A DNA stretch of 64,000 nt from Pseudomonadales bacterium. GTDB taxonomy: Bacteria > Pseudomonadota > Gammaproteobacteria > Pseudomonadales > Azotimanducaceae. A program made the translations under genes and the position numbers. The notes under the pieces are model-generated. The model did not search any database. It was not told where the DNA came from and saw only the letters and a program-made list of their open reading frames with translations. Shown here piece after piece: positions 51,664 through 60,402 of the stretch; the stretch's first letter is position 1; the number at the start of each line of letters is the position of its first letter. The stretch is from NCBI GenBank assembly GCA_019634925.1, contig JAHCAL010000001.1, positions 620,001 through 684,000 on the forward strand, in the 5' to 3' direction.

Positions 51664-52478
51664 CCCGGACGCCGGCCGGAGAGCAGGTCAGCGAGCGCGC
51701 TCGCCATGAAACGGATGTACGCCGCCGCGACGGTGGCGATGCCGTCGGTCAGACCCTGCTCGCGGCGCGAGGACTCGACTTCGGCCATCAGGCGCTGGCG
51801 CGACAGCGCGCCGAGCAGGTAGTTGTTGCCGTCGACCACCGGAAGGATGGCGTGCTTCAGCCACTCACGTGCGTCGGCGGCCGCCTTGAGCGACGTCTCC
51901 GCGCGCAGCGGCAGCACCACGATGGCGCAGTCCCGGAGCGTCGTGTGCTCGCTGCGTGCATTGAGGATTCGCGCGAAGTCGAGCACGCCGCGCAGGCGTC
52001 CCGCGGCATCCACGATCCAGACGGGCTCATCGGTCTGCTCCGCGTCGCGCCGCAGCAGGCGGACGGCGTCGCCGACGGTGACGCCGTCGCCGAGCCGCGG
52101 GACCGAGGGATTCGCGATCGCGCCCACGGTCCGCTCCGGATAGACCAGCAGTCGCTCCAGGTTGCGTTTGAGGCGCCGATCGCGCACCTCTGCAAGCACC
52201 TCGGCGCGGCGGCCGGGGTCGAGCTGCACGAGCAGGCTCATGGCGTCCTCCGTTGCCGCGCCGGACAGCCAGTCGGCGACGCGGGTCGAATCGGTCGCGT
52301 CCAGGACCATGCGGGCGCTCGTGCGGCCGAGCCGGGCGACGACGCCCGGTGCGAGTTCGCCGGGCAGGTCCGCGACCACGCGCAGCACCTCGGCGGCGGA
52401 TGCGCGGGCGAGCAGCGCCGCGACTTCCTCGGGATGTTCGCGTGCGAAGGCGACGGTCAGGGCATCGGCGTCGGCCAT
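51660..52478 (-). CDS. MgtE N/CBS-domain protein without membrane part
   Basis: A 272-aa soluble relative of the MgtE cytosolic half: HPEEVAALLARASAAEVLRV, LPGELAPGVVARLGRTSARM and MSLLVQLDPGRRAEVLAEVR form the superhelical N domain. TVGDAVRLLRRDAEQTDEPV and ILPVVDGNNYLLGALSRQRL are CBS repeats. No transmembrane segment follows. The overlap with mgtE downstream suggests a separately encoded regulatory partner, either capping the channel's cytosolic face or sensing Mg2+/nucleotide. The gap to mscS upstream is 5 bp. Confidence 0.82.
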   Translation of the reverse strand: MADADALTVAFAREHPEEVAALLARASAAEVLRVVADLPGELAPGVVARLGRTSARMVLDATDSTRVADWLSGAATEDAMSLLVQLDPGRRAEVLAEVRDRRLKRNLERLLVYPERTVGAIANPSVPRLGDGVTVGDAVRLLRRDAEQTDEPVWIVDAAGRLRGVLDFARILNARSEHTTLRDCAIVVLPLRAETSLKAAADAREWLKHAILPVVDGNNYLLGALSRQRLMAEVESSRREQGLTDGIATVAAAYIRFMASALADLLSGRRPG

Positions 52479-52483
52479 GTTGG

Positions 52484-53245
52484 TCAGTCTTCCGCCAGGT
52501 CGACCGGCAGCCGCACCACGCGACCTTCCGCGAGTCGCGCGGCGGGTATCGAGACCAGGCCTTCCGGAGTCGCGAGCACCAGCCCCGTGCGATGGATCTC
52601 GACGACCAGGCCTTCGTCCTGGTCGATGCGCAGGCGCTCGCCCGTGCCGTAGCGGGCGAGCTCGGTCTGTGCGAGCAGGTTCGCGACGTAGCGGCGCGCG
52701 CCCAGCGCGAACGCAAGCGAAAGGCCACCTACCACGGCGGCCAGCACGATCATTGCCAGTTGCGTGATGAACGAGATGTCGATGCCGAGCTGCTGGAGCG
52801 CCGTGATGATGGCCACCACCAGGATCGCGGCCTGGACCGCGCGCGGCCCGAGCGCATCGGGCGTGCCGTGACCGGCCACGCCCGCGACCAGGTTGCGCGC
52901 CAGTACGCCGAGCGCGTTGCCGATGCCGAGGATGAACAGTGCGATGACCACGCGCGGTGCATAGGCCAGGGCCTGGTCGAGCCAGCTGGTCAACTGGCTG
53001 ATGCCGAGCAGGCGAATGGCTTCGGTGATCGCGAGCGCCAGCACGATCCCATAGGCGAGCAGGCCGCTCGCGCGCTGGAACGCCGGGGAGAACAGCCCGC
53101 CGTGGCGGGAACCGGTGCGGCTCGCCAGCCGCTCGACCAGCGCCAGCGCATGGCGGACACCGCGCTCCGCCACCTTGCCGAGCACGAGGCCCAGGATCAG
53201 CACGAGCAGCGCCGCGATCTCGGGATATTGCTGCAGGGTTGCCAT
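52484..53245 (-). CDS. MscS-type mechanosensitive channel, small
   Basis: A 253-aa membrane protein with N-terminal helices (AALLVLILGLVLGKVAERGV, LLAYGIVLALAITEAI, VVIALFILGIGNALGVL), a pore helix (MIVLAAVVGGLSLAFALGAR) and a beta domain (YGTGERLRIDQDEGLVVEIH), as in small MscS-like channels. Opens under membrane tension to release osmolytes. First gene of the osmotic/Mg2+ operon; GGAG upstream of the ATG. Shorter at the C-terminus than E. coli MscS. Confidence 0.85.
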   Translation of the reverse strand: MATLQQYPEIAALLVLILGLVLGKVAERGVRHALALVERLASRTGSRHGGLFSPAFQRASGLLAYGIVLALAITEAIRLLGISQLTSWLDQALAYAPRVVIALFILGIGNALGVLARNLVAGVAGHGTPDALGPRAVQAAILVVAIITALQQLGIDISFITQLAMIVLAAVVGGLSLAFALGARRYVANLLAQTELARYGTGERLRIDQDEGLVVEIHRTGLVLATPEGLVSIPAARLAEGRVVRLPVDLAED

Positions 53246-53386
53246 GGTGACTCCGTGCCGGACCGGACGCGGGCCGTTGCGACCGCCAGCGGGCTGCGGC
53301 AGTCGAAACGGACGCTCGAATGCTACTACAATCGCGCGCGTCGGACTGCCGCGCCCGGTCGACGCGGGCCGTATCGGGGACCCGCC

Positions 53387-54253
53387 ATGTTTCGAGTGGA
53401 CCGCCTGTTCCGCTATCCGGTGAAGAGCATGCTCGGCGAATCGGTCGAGCGCGCCGGGCTCACCCCGAACGGCATTCCCGGGGACCGGGCCTGGGCGCTC
53501 AAGGACGAGGTGCAGGGCGCGCTCACAGGCGCGAAACGCTTCCCGCTGCTCATGGGCATGGCGGCGGAGTTCCTGCTCGAGCCGGACGCAGCCCGGCCGT
53601 CCGCACCCGTGCGGATCCATGCGAGCGGCGGTGCCCGGCGCGACAGCGGCGACGGCGACGTCAATGCCTGGCTCAGCCGCGTGCTCGAGCACCCCGTGTC
53701 GCTCTGGCCCCTGCTCCCGGCTACCGCCGAAGCTCACTATCGGCGCGCCGCCGCGGCGCCGGATGCGGATATGGAGGCGGAACTGCGCGCCGTGTTCGCG
53801 CGCACGCCCGACGAGCCGCTGCCGGATCTTGCCAGTTTCCCACCCGAACTGTTCACCCACGCCTCGCCGCCGGGGACCTATTTCGACGCGTATCCGCTGC
53901 TGATCATGAGCCGCAGCGCGCTCGAAGCGCTCGGGGCACTGGCCCGTGCTGCCGGCTACGCGTCGAACTTCGACGTGCGCCGCTTCCGCCCCAACATACT
54001 CGTCGACGGGGCCGCGACCGGCTTCGTCGAAGATGCTTGGGTCGGGCGGCGGCTCCGGGTCGGCGGCGCGGTGCTCGAGGTTGCGATGGCGTGTCCGCGC
54101 TGCATCATGACCACGCACGGGTTCCTCGACCTGCCGCGCGATCCGAAGGTCATGCGCGCGCTGGTGCAACTGCACGGCGGCAATCTAGGCGTCTATGCGA
54201 GCGTGGTGGAGCCGGGCGCGATCGCGATCGGTGATTCGCTCGTGCCGACCTGA
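53387..54253 (+). CDS. MOSC-domain protein
   Basis: A 288-aa protein with MOSC-N beta domain (RVDRLFRYPVKSMLGESVER, GIPGDRAWALKD) and the MOSC core (YASNFDVRRFRPNILVDGAA, ACPRCIMTT with the conserved molybdopterin-liganding Cys). MOSC enzymes use molybdenum cofactor or transfer sulfur to it (YcbX/mARC-like), often reducing N-hydroxylated compounds. A reductase partner (CysJ-like or ferredoxin) would be needed and is not adjacent. Confidence 0.88.
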   Translation: MFRVDRLFRYPVKSMLGESVERAGLTPNGIPGDRAWALKDEVQGALTGAKRFPLLMGMAAEFLLEPDAARPSAPVRIHASGGARRDSGDGDVNAWLSRVLEHPVSLWPLLPATAEAHYRRAAAAPDADMEAELRAVFARTPDEPLPDLASFPPELFTHASPPGTYFDAYPLLIMSRSALEALGALARAAGYASNFDVRRFRPNILVDGAATGFVEDAWVGRRLRVGGAVLEVAMACPRCIMTTHGFLDLPRDPKVMRALVQLHGGNLGVYASVVEPGAIAIGDSLVPT

Positions 54254-54467
54254 AAGATCGTTCAGCGAGCAGTACAAATGAGCGCTGGCCGCGCCGCGTG
54301 AAGACGCGTATAGTCCGCGCTCGAGTCAGGGGTTGCGCGGTCAGCGCCCCCTCCACGCTACCACCGGAATCCTCCGGCCTCGGCGATCGTTAAACCCGCT
54401 TCTCGCTTCTGACCGCTCGAGGGCAATCCCCTCGCAAGGCGAGTCTCCGTATACAGGAACAGATCCG
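54254..54467. promoter_or_regulatory. Long leader of the DEAD-box helicase gene
   Basis: A 214-bp intergenic stretch that probably holds the helicase promoter and 5' leader. Helicases of this type often have cold- or stress-responsive leaders; short GC-rich inverted pieces (such as around 54410-54440) could fold, but no known riboswitch or thermometer pattern was recognised. Confidence 0.35.
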
Positions 54468-55808
54468 ATGTCATTCGAATCCCTCGGGCTCGAACCCGAG
54501 TTGCTGCGTGCCGTGGCTGCAAAAGGCTACACGACACCTACACCCATCCAGTCGGCGGCCATTCCGGCCGTCCTCGCCGGCCACGACGTGCTGGCCGGCG
54601 CCCAGACCGGCACCGGCAAGACCGCCGGCTTCGTGCTGCCCCTGCTGCAGCTGCTCGATGCACCGCGCGGCAGGGCGCCGCGCGTTCTGGTGCTGACTCC
54701 GACCCGCGAACTCGCCGCGCAGATCGCCGACAGCGTCGAGGACTACGGCGCCCACAAGAAACTGCGCTGCCGGGTGATCTTCGGCGGCGTCGGCGAGCGT
54801 CCGCAGATCGATGGCCTGCGCGCCGGTTGCGACGTGCTGATCGCCACACCCGGACGCCTCATCGATCTCTGCGAACAGCGGCATTGCGACCTCGGCAGCG
54901 TCCAGCATTTCGTGCTCGACGAAGCCGACCGGATGCTCGACATGGGCTTCATCCACGCGATCCGCCGGATCATCCGCATGCTGCCGCGCGAGCGCCAGAA
55001 CCTGATGTTCTCGGCGACCTATTCGGAGGAGATCCGTGCGCTCGCGGCCGGGATGCTGAAGGACCCGGTCAGCGTCGAGGTCGCACCGCGCAATACCACC
55101 GCGGAACGGGTCGAACAGATCGCGTTCAAGGTGGTGAAGGAAGACAAGCGCCACCTGCTCGTGCACCTGTTCAGGAACGGTGCAGCGGGCGAAGGCCCCT
55201 GGTCGCAGGCGCTGGTCTTCACCCGGACCAAGCACGGCGCGAACCGCCTTACCGAGCAGCTGCAGGCTTCCGGTATCCGCGCCGCCGCGATCCACGGCAA
55301 CAAGAGCCAGTCGGCGCGGGTGAAGGCGCTGTCGGAATTCCGCGAGGGTTCGATCACGGCGCTCGTAGCCACCGAGGTCGCCTCGCGCGGGCTCGACATC
55401 AAGGAGCTGCCCCAGGTCGTGAACTACGAGCTGCCGAACGTTCCCGAGGACTACGTACACCGCATCGGCCGCACGGCGCGGGCGGGCTCCACGGGTGCCG
55501 CCGTATCGCTTGTCGCGCCCGACGAGACGAGCCTGCTGCGCAACATCGAGCGGACCATGAACCAGCGGGTGCCGTTCGCACCGCTGCCAGCGTTCGAGGT
55601 GGTGGAAACACGCGCGCCAGCCGCACCGCGCAGGCAGGCGGTCGCGCCTGACCGGCAACGTGCCGCCAAGCCGTCCGACGGGCGTGCGGCGCAGGGCGGC
55701 GGACGCCGCGATGCGGGCCCGGGTTCGGCGGGTCGCACGAGTGCGAGCGCTCCCGGTGCGCGGGCCTCCGGTGGGCGTACGCCGCGCCGGGCCGCATACG
55801 TCCGCTGA
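54468..55808 (+). CDS. rhlE: DEAD-box ATP-dependent RNA helicase (RhlE-like)
   Basis: A 446-aa helicase with all motifs: Q motif ([20 protein letters not shown]), AQTGTGKT (Walker A, Lys51), [21 protein letters not shown] ([13 protein letters not shown]), SATYSEEIR, and C-terminal [10 protein letters not shown]. The C-terminal tail is Arg/Gly/Ala-rich and probably binds RNA. It remodels rRNA or mRNA with ATP. Followed by a GC-rich hairpin; convergent with the second P450 operon. Confidence 0.93.
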   Translation: MSFESLGLEPELLRAVAAKGYTTPTPIQSAAIPAVLAGHDVLAGAQTGTGKTAGFVLPLLQLLDAPRGRAPRVLVLTPTRELAAQIADSVEDYGAHKKLRCRVIFGGVGERPQIDGLRAGCDVLIATPGRLIDLCEQRHCDLGSVQHFVLDEADRMLDMGFIHAIRRIIRMLPRERQNLMFSATYSEEIRALAAGMLKDPVSVEVAPRNTTAERVEQIAFKVVKEDKRHLLVHLFRNGAAGEGPWSQALVFTRTKHGANRLTEQLQASGIRAAAIHGNKSQSARVKALSEFREGSITALVATEVASRGLDIKELPQVVNYELPNVPEDYVHRIGRTARAGSTGAAVSLVAPDETSLLRNIERTMNQRVPFAPLPAFEVVETRAPAAPRRQAVAPDRQRAAKPSDGRAAQGGGRRDAGPGSAGRTSASAPGARASGGRTPRRAAYVR

Positions 55809-55828
55809 GGAAAGGATTCCGATGTGGT

Positions 55829-55850
55829 GCGGGGCGCTGTCGCGCCCTGC
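55829..55850. terminator. Hairpin downstream of the helicase
   Basis: GCGGGGCGC-TGTC-GCGCCCTGC: 9-bp stem with one mismatch and a 4-nt loop, between the convergent helicase and P450 genes. No T-tract. Confidence 0.55.
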
Positions 55851-55859
55851 GCAGCGCGT

Positions 55860-57107
55860 TCAGCGCAGTCGCACCGGCAGTACTTCGAAACCCCTGAAGA
55901 ATGGCAGATCGCGTCGCCTGGCGGCACGGTCCGCCCGGTTGACCTGCGGGAATCGGGCCAGGAATGCGCCCATCCCTATACGGGCCTCGAGCCGCGCCAG
56001 CGGCGCACCTAGACAGACGTGAATACCGCTGCCGAAGCCGAGGTGCGGATTGTCTGCCCGCTCGATGTCGAACCGATGCGGGTCGGCGAACACGGCCGGG
56101 TCGTGATTGGCGGCAGCGAGCGAGAGCGTCAGCGTATCCCCTTGCGTGACGGGACAACCGCCGAGCGTGCCGTCGGTGTGCGCGATACGTGCGGTCTCGG
56201 TGATCGGGCAGTCGAACCGCAGCATCTCCTCGATCGCGGATTCGATCAGCGTTGGGCGCTGCTTCAGCTTCTCGAGCTCGGCCGGGGCGTCGAGCAGGGC
56301 GTTCAGGCCGTTGCCCATGAGGTCCGTGGTCGTGACGTTACCGGCCACCAGCAGTTGCGTGCACAGACTGATGATCTCGAGATCGGAGAGCCGGTCCGCC
56401 TCGTCGCGTGCGCGCACCATCGCCGAGATCAGGTCGTCGCCCGGCGCGCGGCGCCGCGTTTCGACCGTCTCCCTGAACAGTCGGCTCGCCGCTACGTAGG
56501 CGTCACGCAGCGCGCGGTGCGTGACGCCGTCGCGGTCCGGGTCGTAGCCGCGCAGGATGGCTTCGGACCAGCGCTTGAGGTCGTCCACGTGTTCACGGCC
56601 GATGCCCATCATCGCGGCGATGATGCGGGTCGGCAGCGGCCCGGCGTAGTCGGCGATGAAGTCGATTTCCGATTGGCCGGCCATGCGGTCGAGCAGTTCG
56701 GCCGCGACCTCGGCAACCGGTGCCGCCATCGCCTCGACCGCTTTCGGCGTGAACGCCTTGCTGAGCAGCAGGCGCAGACGCCGGTGATCGGGGTCGTCCG
56801 ACAGCACCAGCGGTGGCGCGTAGGCGGTGTCTCCCGACCCCTCGTTCACGCCGGTGCCGGCAACCCGCCGCATGTAGGAACCCGCGCTCGCTTTCCTGGC
56901 ATCCGCGCCGAAATCCCGTTGACGCAGGATCTGCCGGACGTGGCGGTAGCGAGTGACGACAAAGCGCCCGTAGTCCGCGTCGTGGTGGACCGGCCGTTCG
57001 TCGCGCAGCCGGTCGTAGACCGGGTGCGGATCGTCGCGAAACGCGGGGTCCCGGGCGGTGAGACCCGGGCCGGCCGGAAAATCCACGGTAGGTCTGGTCG
57101 GGGTCAC
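55860..57107 (-). CDS. Cytochrome P450 monooxygenase, second copy
   Basis: A 415-aa soluble P450. The heme loop is GFGSGIHVCLGAPLARLEAR with Cys365; ExxR is EEMLR. The I-helix reads LLVAGNVTTTDL: the usual acidic residue before Thr is Val, which can occur in some families but alters proton delivery. GTG start overlaps the preceding gene's stop (GTGA), so it is coupled to the small membrane protein and the arylamine-acetyltransferase-like gene upstream. Unrelated in detail to the P450 at 13233-14522. Substrate unknown. Confidence 0.93.
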   Translation of the reverse strand: MTPTRPTVDFPAGPGLTARDPAFRDDPHPVYDRLRDERPVHHDADYGRFVVTRYRHVRQILRQRDFGADARKASAGSYMRRVAGTGVNEGSGDTAYAPPLVLSDDPDHRRLRLLLSKAFTPKAVEAMAAPVAEVAAELLDRMAGQSEIDFIADYAGPLPTRIIAAMMGIGREHVDDLKRWSEAILRGYDPDRDGVTHRALRDAYVAASRLFRETVETRRRAPGDDLISAMVRARDEADRLSDLEIISLCTQLLVAGNVTTTDLMGNGLNALLDAPAELEKLKQRPTLIESAIEEMLRFDCPITETARIAHTDGTLGGCPVTQGDTLTLSLAAANHDPAVFADPHRFDIERADNPHLGFGSGIHVCLGAPLARLEARIGMGAFLARFPQVNRADRAARRRDLPFFRGFEVLPVRLR

Positions 57108-57607
57108 GACGGTGCCGATGCCGCTTTGTTGCTGGAACCCGGCGGCGCTACATCCGGCAGCAGCGCCTGCAGGCGCCTGGCGAACTCCGGATCCTCGCCC
57201 CGCAGCAGGAGCGGCAGGAGCATCCGGAAGTCCGCGCGGCTCAGCCACTCGCGCATGTAGTCCTCCCAGGACGACCAGCGGCGCGCCTGCTTCGCGGACA
57301 TGTGTGGTTCGTACAGCAGCAGGTAGGCCCGCTCGAAGAGCGAGATCAGCATGCTGAAGATGATGTACATGCGCTCGCGCTGCTGGTCGGTCAGCTCGGG
57401 CGTCTCCTCGGCGGAAAAAAGCTGCAGGTCCGGATTGTCGAGCGCGACCTTCAGGAAGTCCTGGTAGTTGTCGGAGAGCTGCAGGTAGACCGCTTCCTCC
57501 TCGTTGTCGCGCTCCTTGCGCTGCTCGTAGAGGAACACGAAGATCGCGAGCGGCAGGCCCACGGCGGTGACGACGTAGCTGGTGAGTTCCCAGAACTCGA
57601 GGCTCAT
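57104..57607 (-). CDS. N-terminally anchored membrane protein of unknown function
   Basis: A 167-aa protein with one transmembrane helix at residues 8-25 (LTSYVVTAVGLPLAIFVFLY) and a charged cytosolic or periplasmic remainder rich in Leu and Glu/Arg (QLSDNYQDFLKVALDNPDLQ, MYIIFSMLISLFERAYLLLY). Family not recognised; similar one-helix proteins of about 160 aa occur in many proteobacteria without a known role. Translationally coupled to the P450 through GTGA. Confidence 0.7.
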   Translation of the reverse strand: MSLEFWELTSYVVTAVGLPLAIFVFLYEQRKERDNEEEAVYLQLSDNYQDFLKVALDNPDLQLFSAEETPELTDQQRERMYIIFSMLISLFERAYLLLYEPHMSAKQARRWSSWEDYMREWLSRADFRMLLPLLLRGEDPEFARRLQALLPDVAPPGSSNKAASAPS

Positions 57608-57657
57608 GCCGGCTCCGGTGACGATGCGGTCGGCGCAGTATGCCAGACCGCCGGATG

Positions 57658-58530
57658 TCAGTGACCGGCGTTCGCGGCCGTCGCGCTGCCGGGCGGAGGC
57701 GCCATCGGCACGTCCGCCGGAACACGCGTCGCCAGTTCCTCGGCGATCCCGAGTTCCTCGATGAGGAAGCGCAGGCGCGCTTCCCCCGAGAGCGGTGTGC
57801 GCGCAACGCCGCCATTCTCGTCGAAGAAGATACGCTCGCCGCGCGCCGCGACGAGCACGCCACCGGGGCGCAGGACACGCGCGAACAGCTCGAAATTGAA
57901 CGGGCTCCAGGCGCGGGTCTGTTCGTGGTAGCGGCGGAAGGCTGCTGCGTCGCCCGTCAGTGAATCGATCCGGCAGTCCATGCCTTCGAGCGTGAACGGG
58001 GAGCGCCAGCGCACCAGCCACGTGGCGCCGGCCGGCCGCGCGCGCACGCCCCAGGCCGGATGGTCCACGATGGTTTCCTCGAGCGGATCGAGGGCGAGCG
58101 GTTCGCCATGCTGGATGCAGGCGTCGACGAGCAGGATCTCGCTGCCCGACTCGACCGTCAGCGTGCCGTGATTGGGTGGCACGTCGGGTGCCACCAGCAT
58201 CGTGGCGATACCGCGCGTGGCGGCGAATCCACAGTATTCGAGCAGGGCGCAGAGAGCGCCGTGGATGGCCCAGCAGGTACCGCCGGCGCCATGGGCCAGC
58301 CACGCATCCAGGAAATCGCTCGGGGTGTCACCGGGCAGCGGACCCGGATCGCCAGTGCGCAGATGCAGCAGTTTGCGCACGTTGTCGAAGGGGACCCGTC
58401 TGCACCAGGCGCCGTACAGCGCGGTCAAGCCGGCACGGTCGGGCGTGGGTGGCCGTGCGAAACCCAGCCGCTCGAGCACGCGCTCGGCCTGGCGCGGGGA
58501 AAGGGTCGTCGGCGCGTGGGGATCGGCCAT
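57658..58530 (-). CDS. Arylamine N-acetyltransferase-like enzyme
   Basis: A 290-aa member of the NAT family. The triad is Cys86 (GGTCWAIHGALC), His121 (NHGTLTV) and Asp136 (LLVDACIQ); the 35- and 15-residue spacings match NAT within three residues. Real NATs have GGxCxExN around the Cys; this is GGTCWAIHG, so acceptor specificity may be altered. Transfers acyl groups from acyl-CoA to amines or hydroxylamines, or acts as an amide synthase in natural-product clusters. First gene of the P450 operon, 50 bp before the membrane protein. Confidence 0.87.
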   Translation of the reverse strand: MADPHAPTTLSPRQAERVLERLGFARPPTPDRAGLTALYGAWCRRVPFDNVRKLLHLRTGDPGPLPGDTPSDFLDAWLAHGAGGTCWAIHGALCALLEYCGFAATRGIATMLVAPDVPPNHGTLTVESGSEILLVDACIQHGEPLALDPLEETIVDHPAWGVRARPAGATWLVRWRSPFTLEGMDCRIDSLTGDAAAFRRYHEQTRAWSPFNFELFARVLRPGGVLVAARGERIFFDENGGVARTPLSGEARLRFLIEELGIAEELATRVPADVPMAPPPGSATAANAGH

Positions 58531-58611
58531 GCGCGCAGGCTACCACCGGGCCGCCCTCGGAAACAGGGTCGGGTCGGCGCGCGGCGACGGGTGCGCATCA
58601 GCCGCGCGGCG

Positions 58612-59166
58612 TCACGGCCACCGCTGCGGTACCTCGCGAATCTGCGCCACGTCGTAGCCCTCACGGCCGAGCAGCGCGATGATCTCGGCATAGTCGGATT
58701 CCGGCATCGTGGGCGTGCGCGCCATGATCCAGACGTAGTCGCGCCGCTCGCGGCCGATTACCGTGTACCGGTACTCGGGATCGACAAACATGATCCGGTA
58801 GTCGGCCTTGATGGGCCAGACGAACTGCATCCCCCAGACCGCGTTGCTTGCCGTGTCGCGGACGAATCCGCGCGGGTGGTAGCGCTTTTCGCGTCCGTCG
58901 AACGCTCCGTCGCGGAAGGTGAAGGTCGTTGCGATGGTGCCGTCCGCGTCGAGCCGGTAGGTCTCGACGGCGTTGTGCGCGCGGCGCTCGAGCGCCGTCG
59001 GAATGTTGGCGATGACGTACCAGTCGCCCATGAAGCGTTCCAGATCGACCCGTTCCGCGAGGGTGAGCGGCGGATGGCGGGTGCCGGCGCAGCCGGACAG
59101 CACGAACAGGCTCATGAGGAGGACTCCGAGTGCGCCGCGAAGTGACGATGGCGATGTTGGATGCAC
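58612..59166 (-). CDS. blc: Bacterial lipocalin lipoprotein (Blc)
   Basis: A 184-aa lipoprotein: a hydrophobic signal ending LSGCAG, then the lipocalin opening DLERFMGDWYVIANIPT (GxW element) and the mid-barrel ADYRIMFVDPEYRYTVIGRE with the later WIMARTP strand. Binds hydrophobic ligands such as lysophospholipids at the outer membrane. Start is GTG with no strong ribosome site; weak expression is likely unless induced. Confidence 0.9.
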   Translation of the reverse strand: MHPTSPSSLRGALGVLLMSLFVLSGCAGTRHPPLTLAERVDLERFMGDWYVIANIPTALERRAHNAVETYRLDADGTIATTFTFRDGAFDGREKRYHPRGFVRDTASNAVWGMQFVWPIKADYRIMFVDPEYRYTVIGRERRDYVWIMARTPTMPESDYAEIIALLGREGYDVAQIREVPQRWP

Positions 59167-59257
59167 GATGCCGGACCGGGTAGCAGCGGGTTGGCGAAGT
59201 ATCCGACACCGGGCGTAAAGCGCGCGTGAACGCCCGATCAGGTGGCGATAGCCGCCG

Positions 59258-59854
59258 TTACGTCGTGTGCCGCTCGGCGCCCGACGCAGCGTTCCGGGAA
59301 TCGTGTCCCGGAAGCATGGGTGTACCGGGCTCCTGTTCGATCCTGAGTGCGTTGTTGAAATACGCGATGGTGTGGTAGAAGCCGCAGGTCAGGAGCATCT
59401 CCAACAGCTGTGCGATGTTCCAGCGCTCGCCGATCGCCTGCCATAGCGAATCGTCGATGCCGTTCTGGTAGTGCAATGCATCGGCCAGTCGCAACAGCAA
59501 CAGGTCGTCCTCGGACCAGAGCGCGCTGTCGGGGTATGCGGCCGCGGTATCTGCGATCTGCGCGGGGCTGAGTCGGGCCTTTGCAGCGAAGATGCTGACG
59601 TGCACACCCCACTCGTACGAGCATCGACAGTTCGCGCTGGTTCGCAGGATCAGGATTTCCCGATGCCTGAGCGAAATGGGGCTCTCCCGGTCGAGCACGC
59701 CGGAGTTGCCGAGCTTGCGCAAGGTGCGTTCCGAATGCGCCAGGGTCCGGAAAAGTCCGATGGGCCCTTCCGGGCCTTGGGGATAGCGCGACAGAATGTC
59801 CGCAATGGCAGGCGGCCATGGTTGGGCGAGCGGTGCGACGCGAGCTGCGTTCAT
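59258..59854 (-). CDS. AhpD-like carboxymuconolactone-decarboxylase-family protein
   Basis: A 198-aa CMD-fold protein. The motif ANCRCSYEWGVHV (CxC-x3-W-x2-H) carries the peroxidase-like Cys pair and downstream His of AhpD-type proteins. EREILILRTSANC-like helices and the mid-protein DDLLLLRLADALHY belong to the fold. May reduce peroxides with a thiol donor or act on lactones. Divergent from an HxlR regulator across a region with two inverted-repeat operators, which argues for redox- or substrate-responsive control. Confidence 0.82.
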   Translation of the reverse strand: MNAARVAPLAQPWPPAIADILSRYPQGPEGPIGLFRTLAHSERTLRKLGNSGVLDRESPISLRHREILILRTSANCRCSYEWGVHVSIFAAKARLSPAQIADTAAAYPDSALWSEDDLLLLRLADALHYQNGIDDSLWQAIGERWNIAQLLEMLLTCGFYHTIAYFNNALRIEQEPGTPMLPGHDSRNAASGAERHTT

Positions 59855-59869
59855 GGTGGGGAGCCCTTT

Positions 59870-59886
59870 GCTACGCTAAGTGTAGC
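59870..59886. promoter_or_regulatory. HxlR operator candidate A
   Basis: GCTAC-N7-GTAGC inverted repeat, 15 bp upstream of the AhpD-like gene start. Same arms and spacing as the second site 27 bp away. Confidence 0.7.
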
Positions 59887-59896
59887 TAACTTATCA

Positions 59897-59915
59897 TGCT
59901 ACGTAATATGTAGCA
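59897..59915. promoter_or_regulatory. HxlR operator candidate B
   Basis: TGCTAC-N7-GTAGCA inverted repeat, 15 bp before the HxlR gene's GTG. Its centre is 28 bp from that of site A, nearly three helical turns, suiting two dimers on one face. Confidence 0.7.
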
Positions 59916-59930
59916 AATGGTTGCGGAGGC

Positions 59931-60386
59931 GTGGTCAGCGTGCCGAGGTCGATTAGCGAACCGCCAGCGGGCAAGCGTGGGAAGGGTGGCCGCGCCGGGC
60001 GGAACGAGCGCCGTTTGGTGCCGGGAACACCGGTCGCAGGTTCGAGTACGGGCAGACCCCTCGTCGTATTGTTCGAACTCCTCGGCCAGCGGCTGGCGTT
60101 GCGCGTGCTGTGGGAGCTGCGCGAAGGTCGAATGACCTTCCGCATGCTGCAGGCGCGTTGTGACCAGCCTTCGCCCACCGTCCTGAACAAGCGCCTCGCG
60201 GAGCTGCGTGCCGCTGGAATCGTCGAGCATGAACCCGGAGCCGGTTACGGGGTGACCGCCCTTGGCGCCGGACTGCTCGCGGCGTTGCAGCCCCTTAACA
60301 AATGGGCGCACAAATGGGCGCACGAGTTGGCTGACGCTGCCGACGACCAGGACGGCAGTGCGGCATCACAGGCCGATGGGGGCTGA
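59931..60386 (+). CDS. HxlR-type winged-helix regulator
   Basis: A 151-aa DNA-binding protein. After a basic, disordered start comes a winged helix: LALRVLWELREGRMTFRMLQ, PTVLNKRLAELRAAGIVEHE, GYGVTALGAGLLAALQPLN. This is the HxlR/MarR-like layout without the HxlR N-terminal Cys signature, so it is probably not thiol-sensing in the standard way. GTG start. Near the C-terminus, KWAHKWAH is encoded by a 12-bp tandem repeat. Likely binds the two GCTAC-N7-GTAGC sites and controls the AhpD-like gene and itself. Confidence 0.82.
   Translation: MVSVPRSISEPPAGKRGKGGRAGRNERRLVPGTPVAGSSTGRPLVVLFELLGQRLALRVLWELREGRMTFRMLQARCDQPSPTVLNKRLAELRAAGIVEHEPGAGYGVTALGAGLLAALQPLNKWAHKWAHELADAADDQDGSAASQADGG
60300..60323 (+). 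repeat. 12-bp in-frame tandem repeat
   Basis: AAATGGGCGCAC repeated exactly twice within the HxlR gene, adding a Lys-Trp-Ala-His unit to the last helix. Confidence 0.85.
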
Positions 60387-60402
60387 GGGCGGTACTGGCC
60401 CG

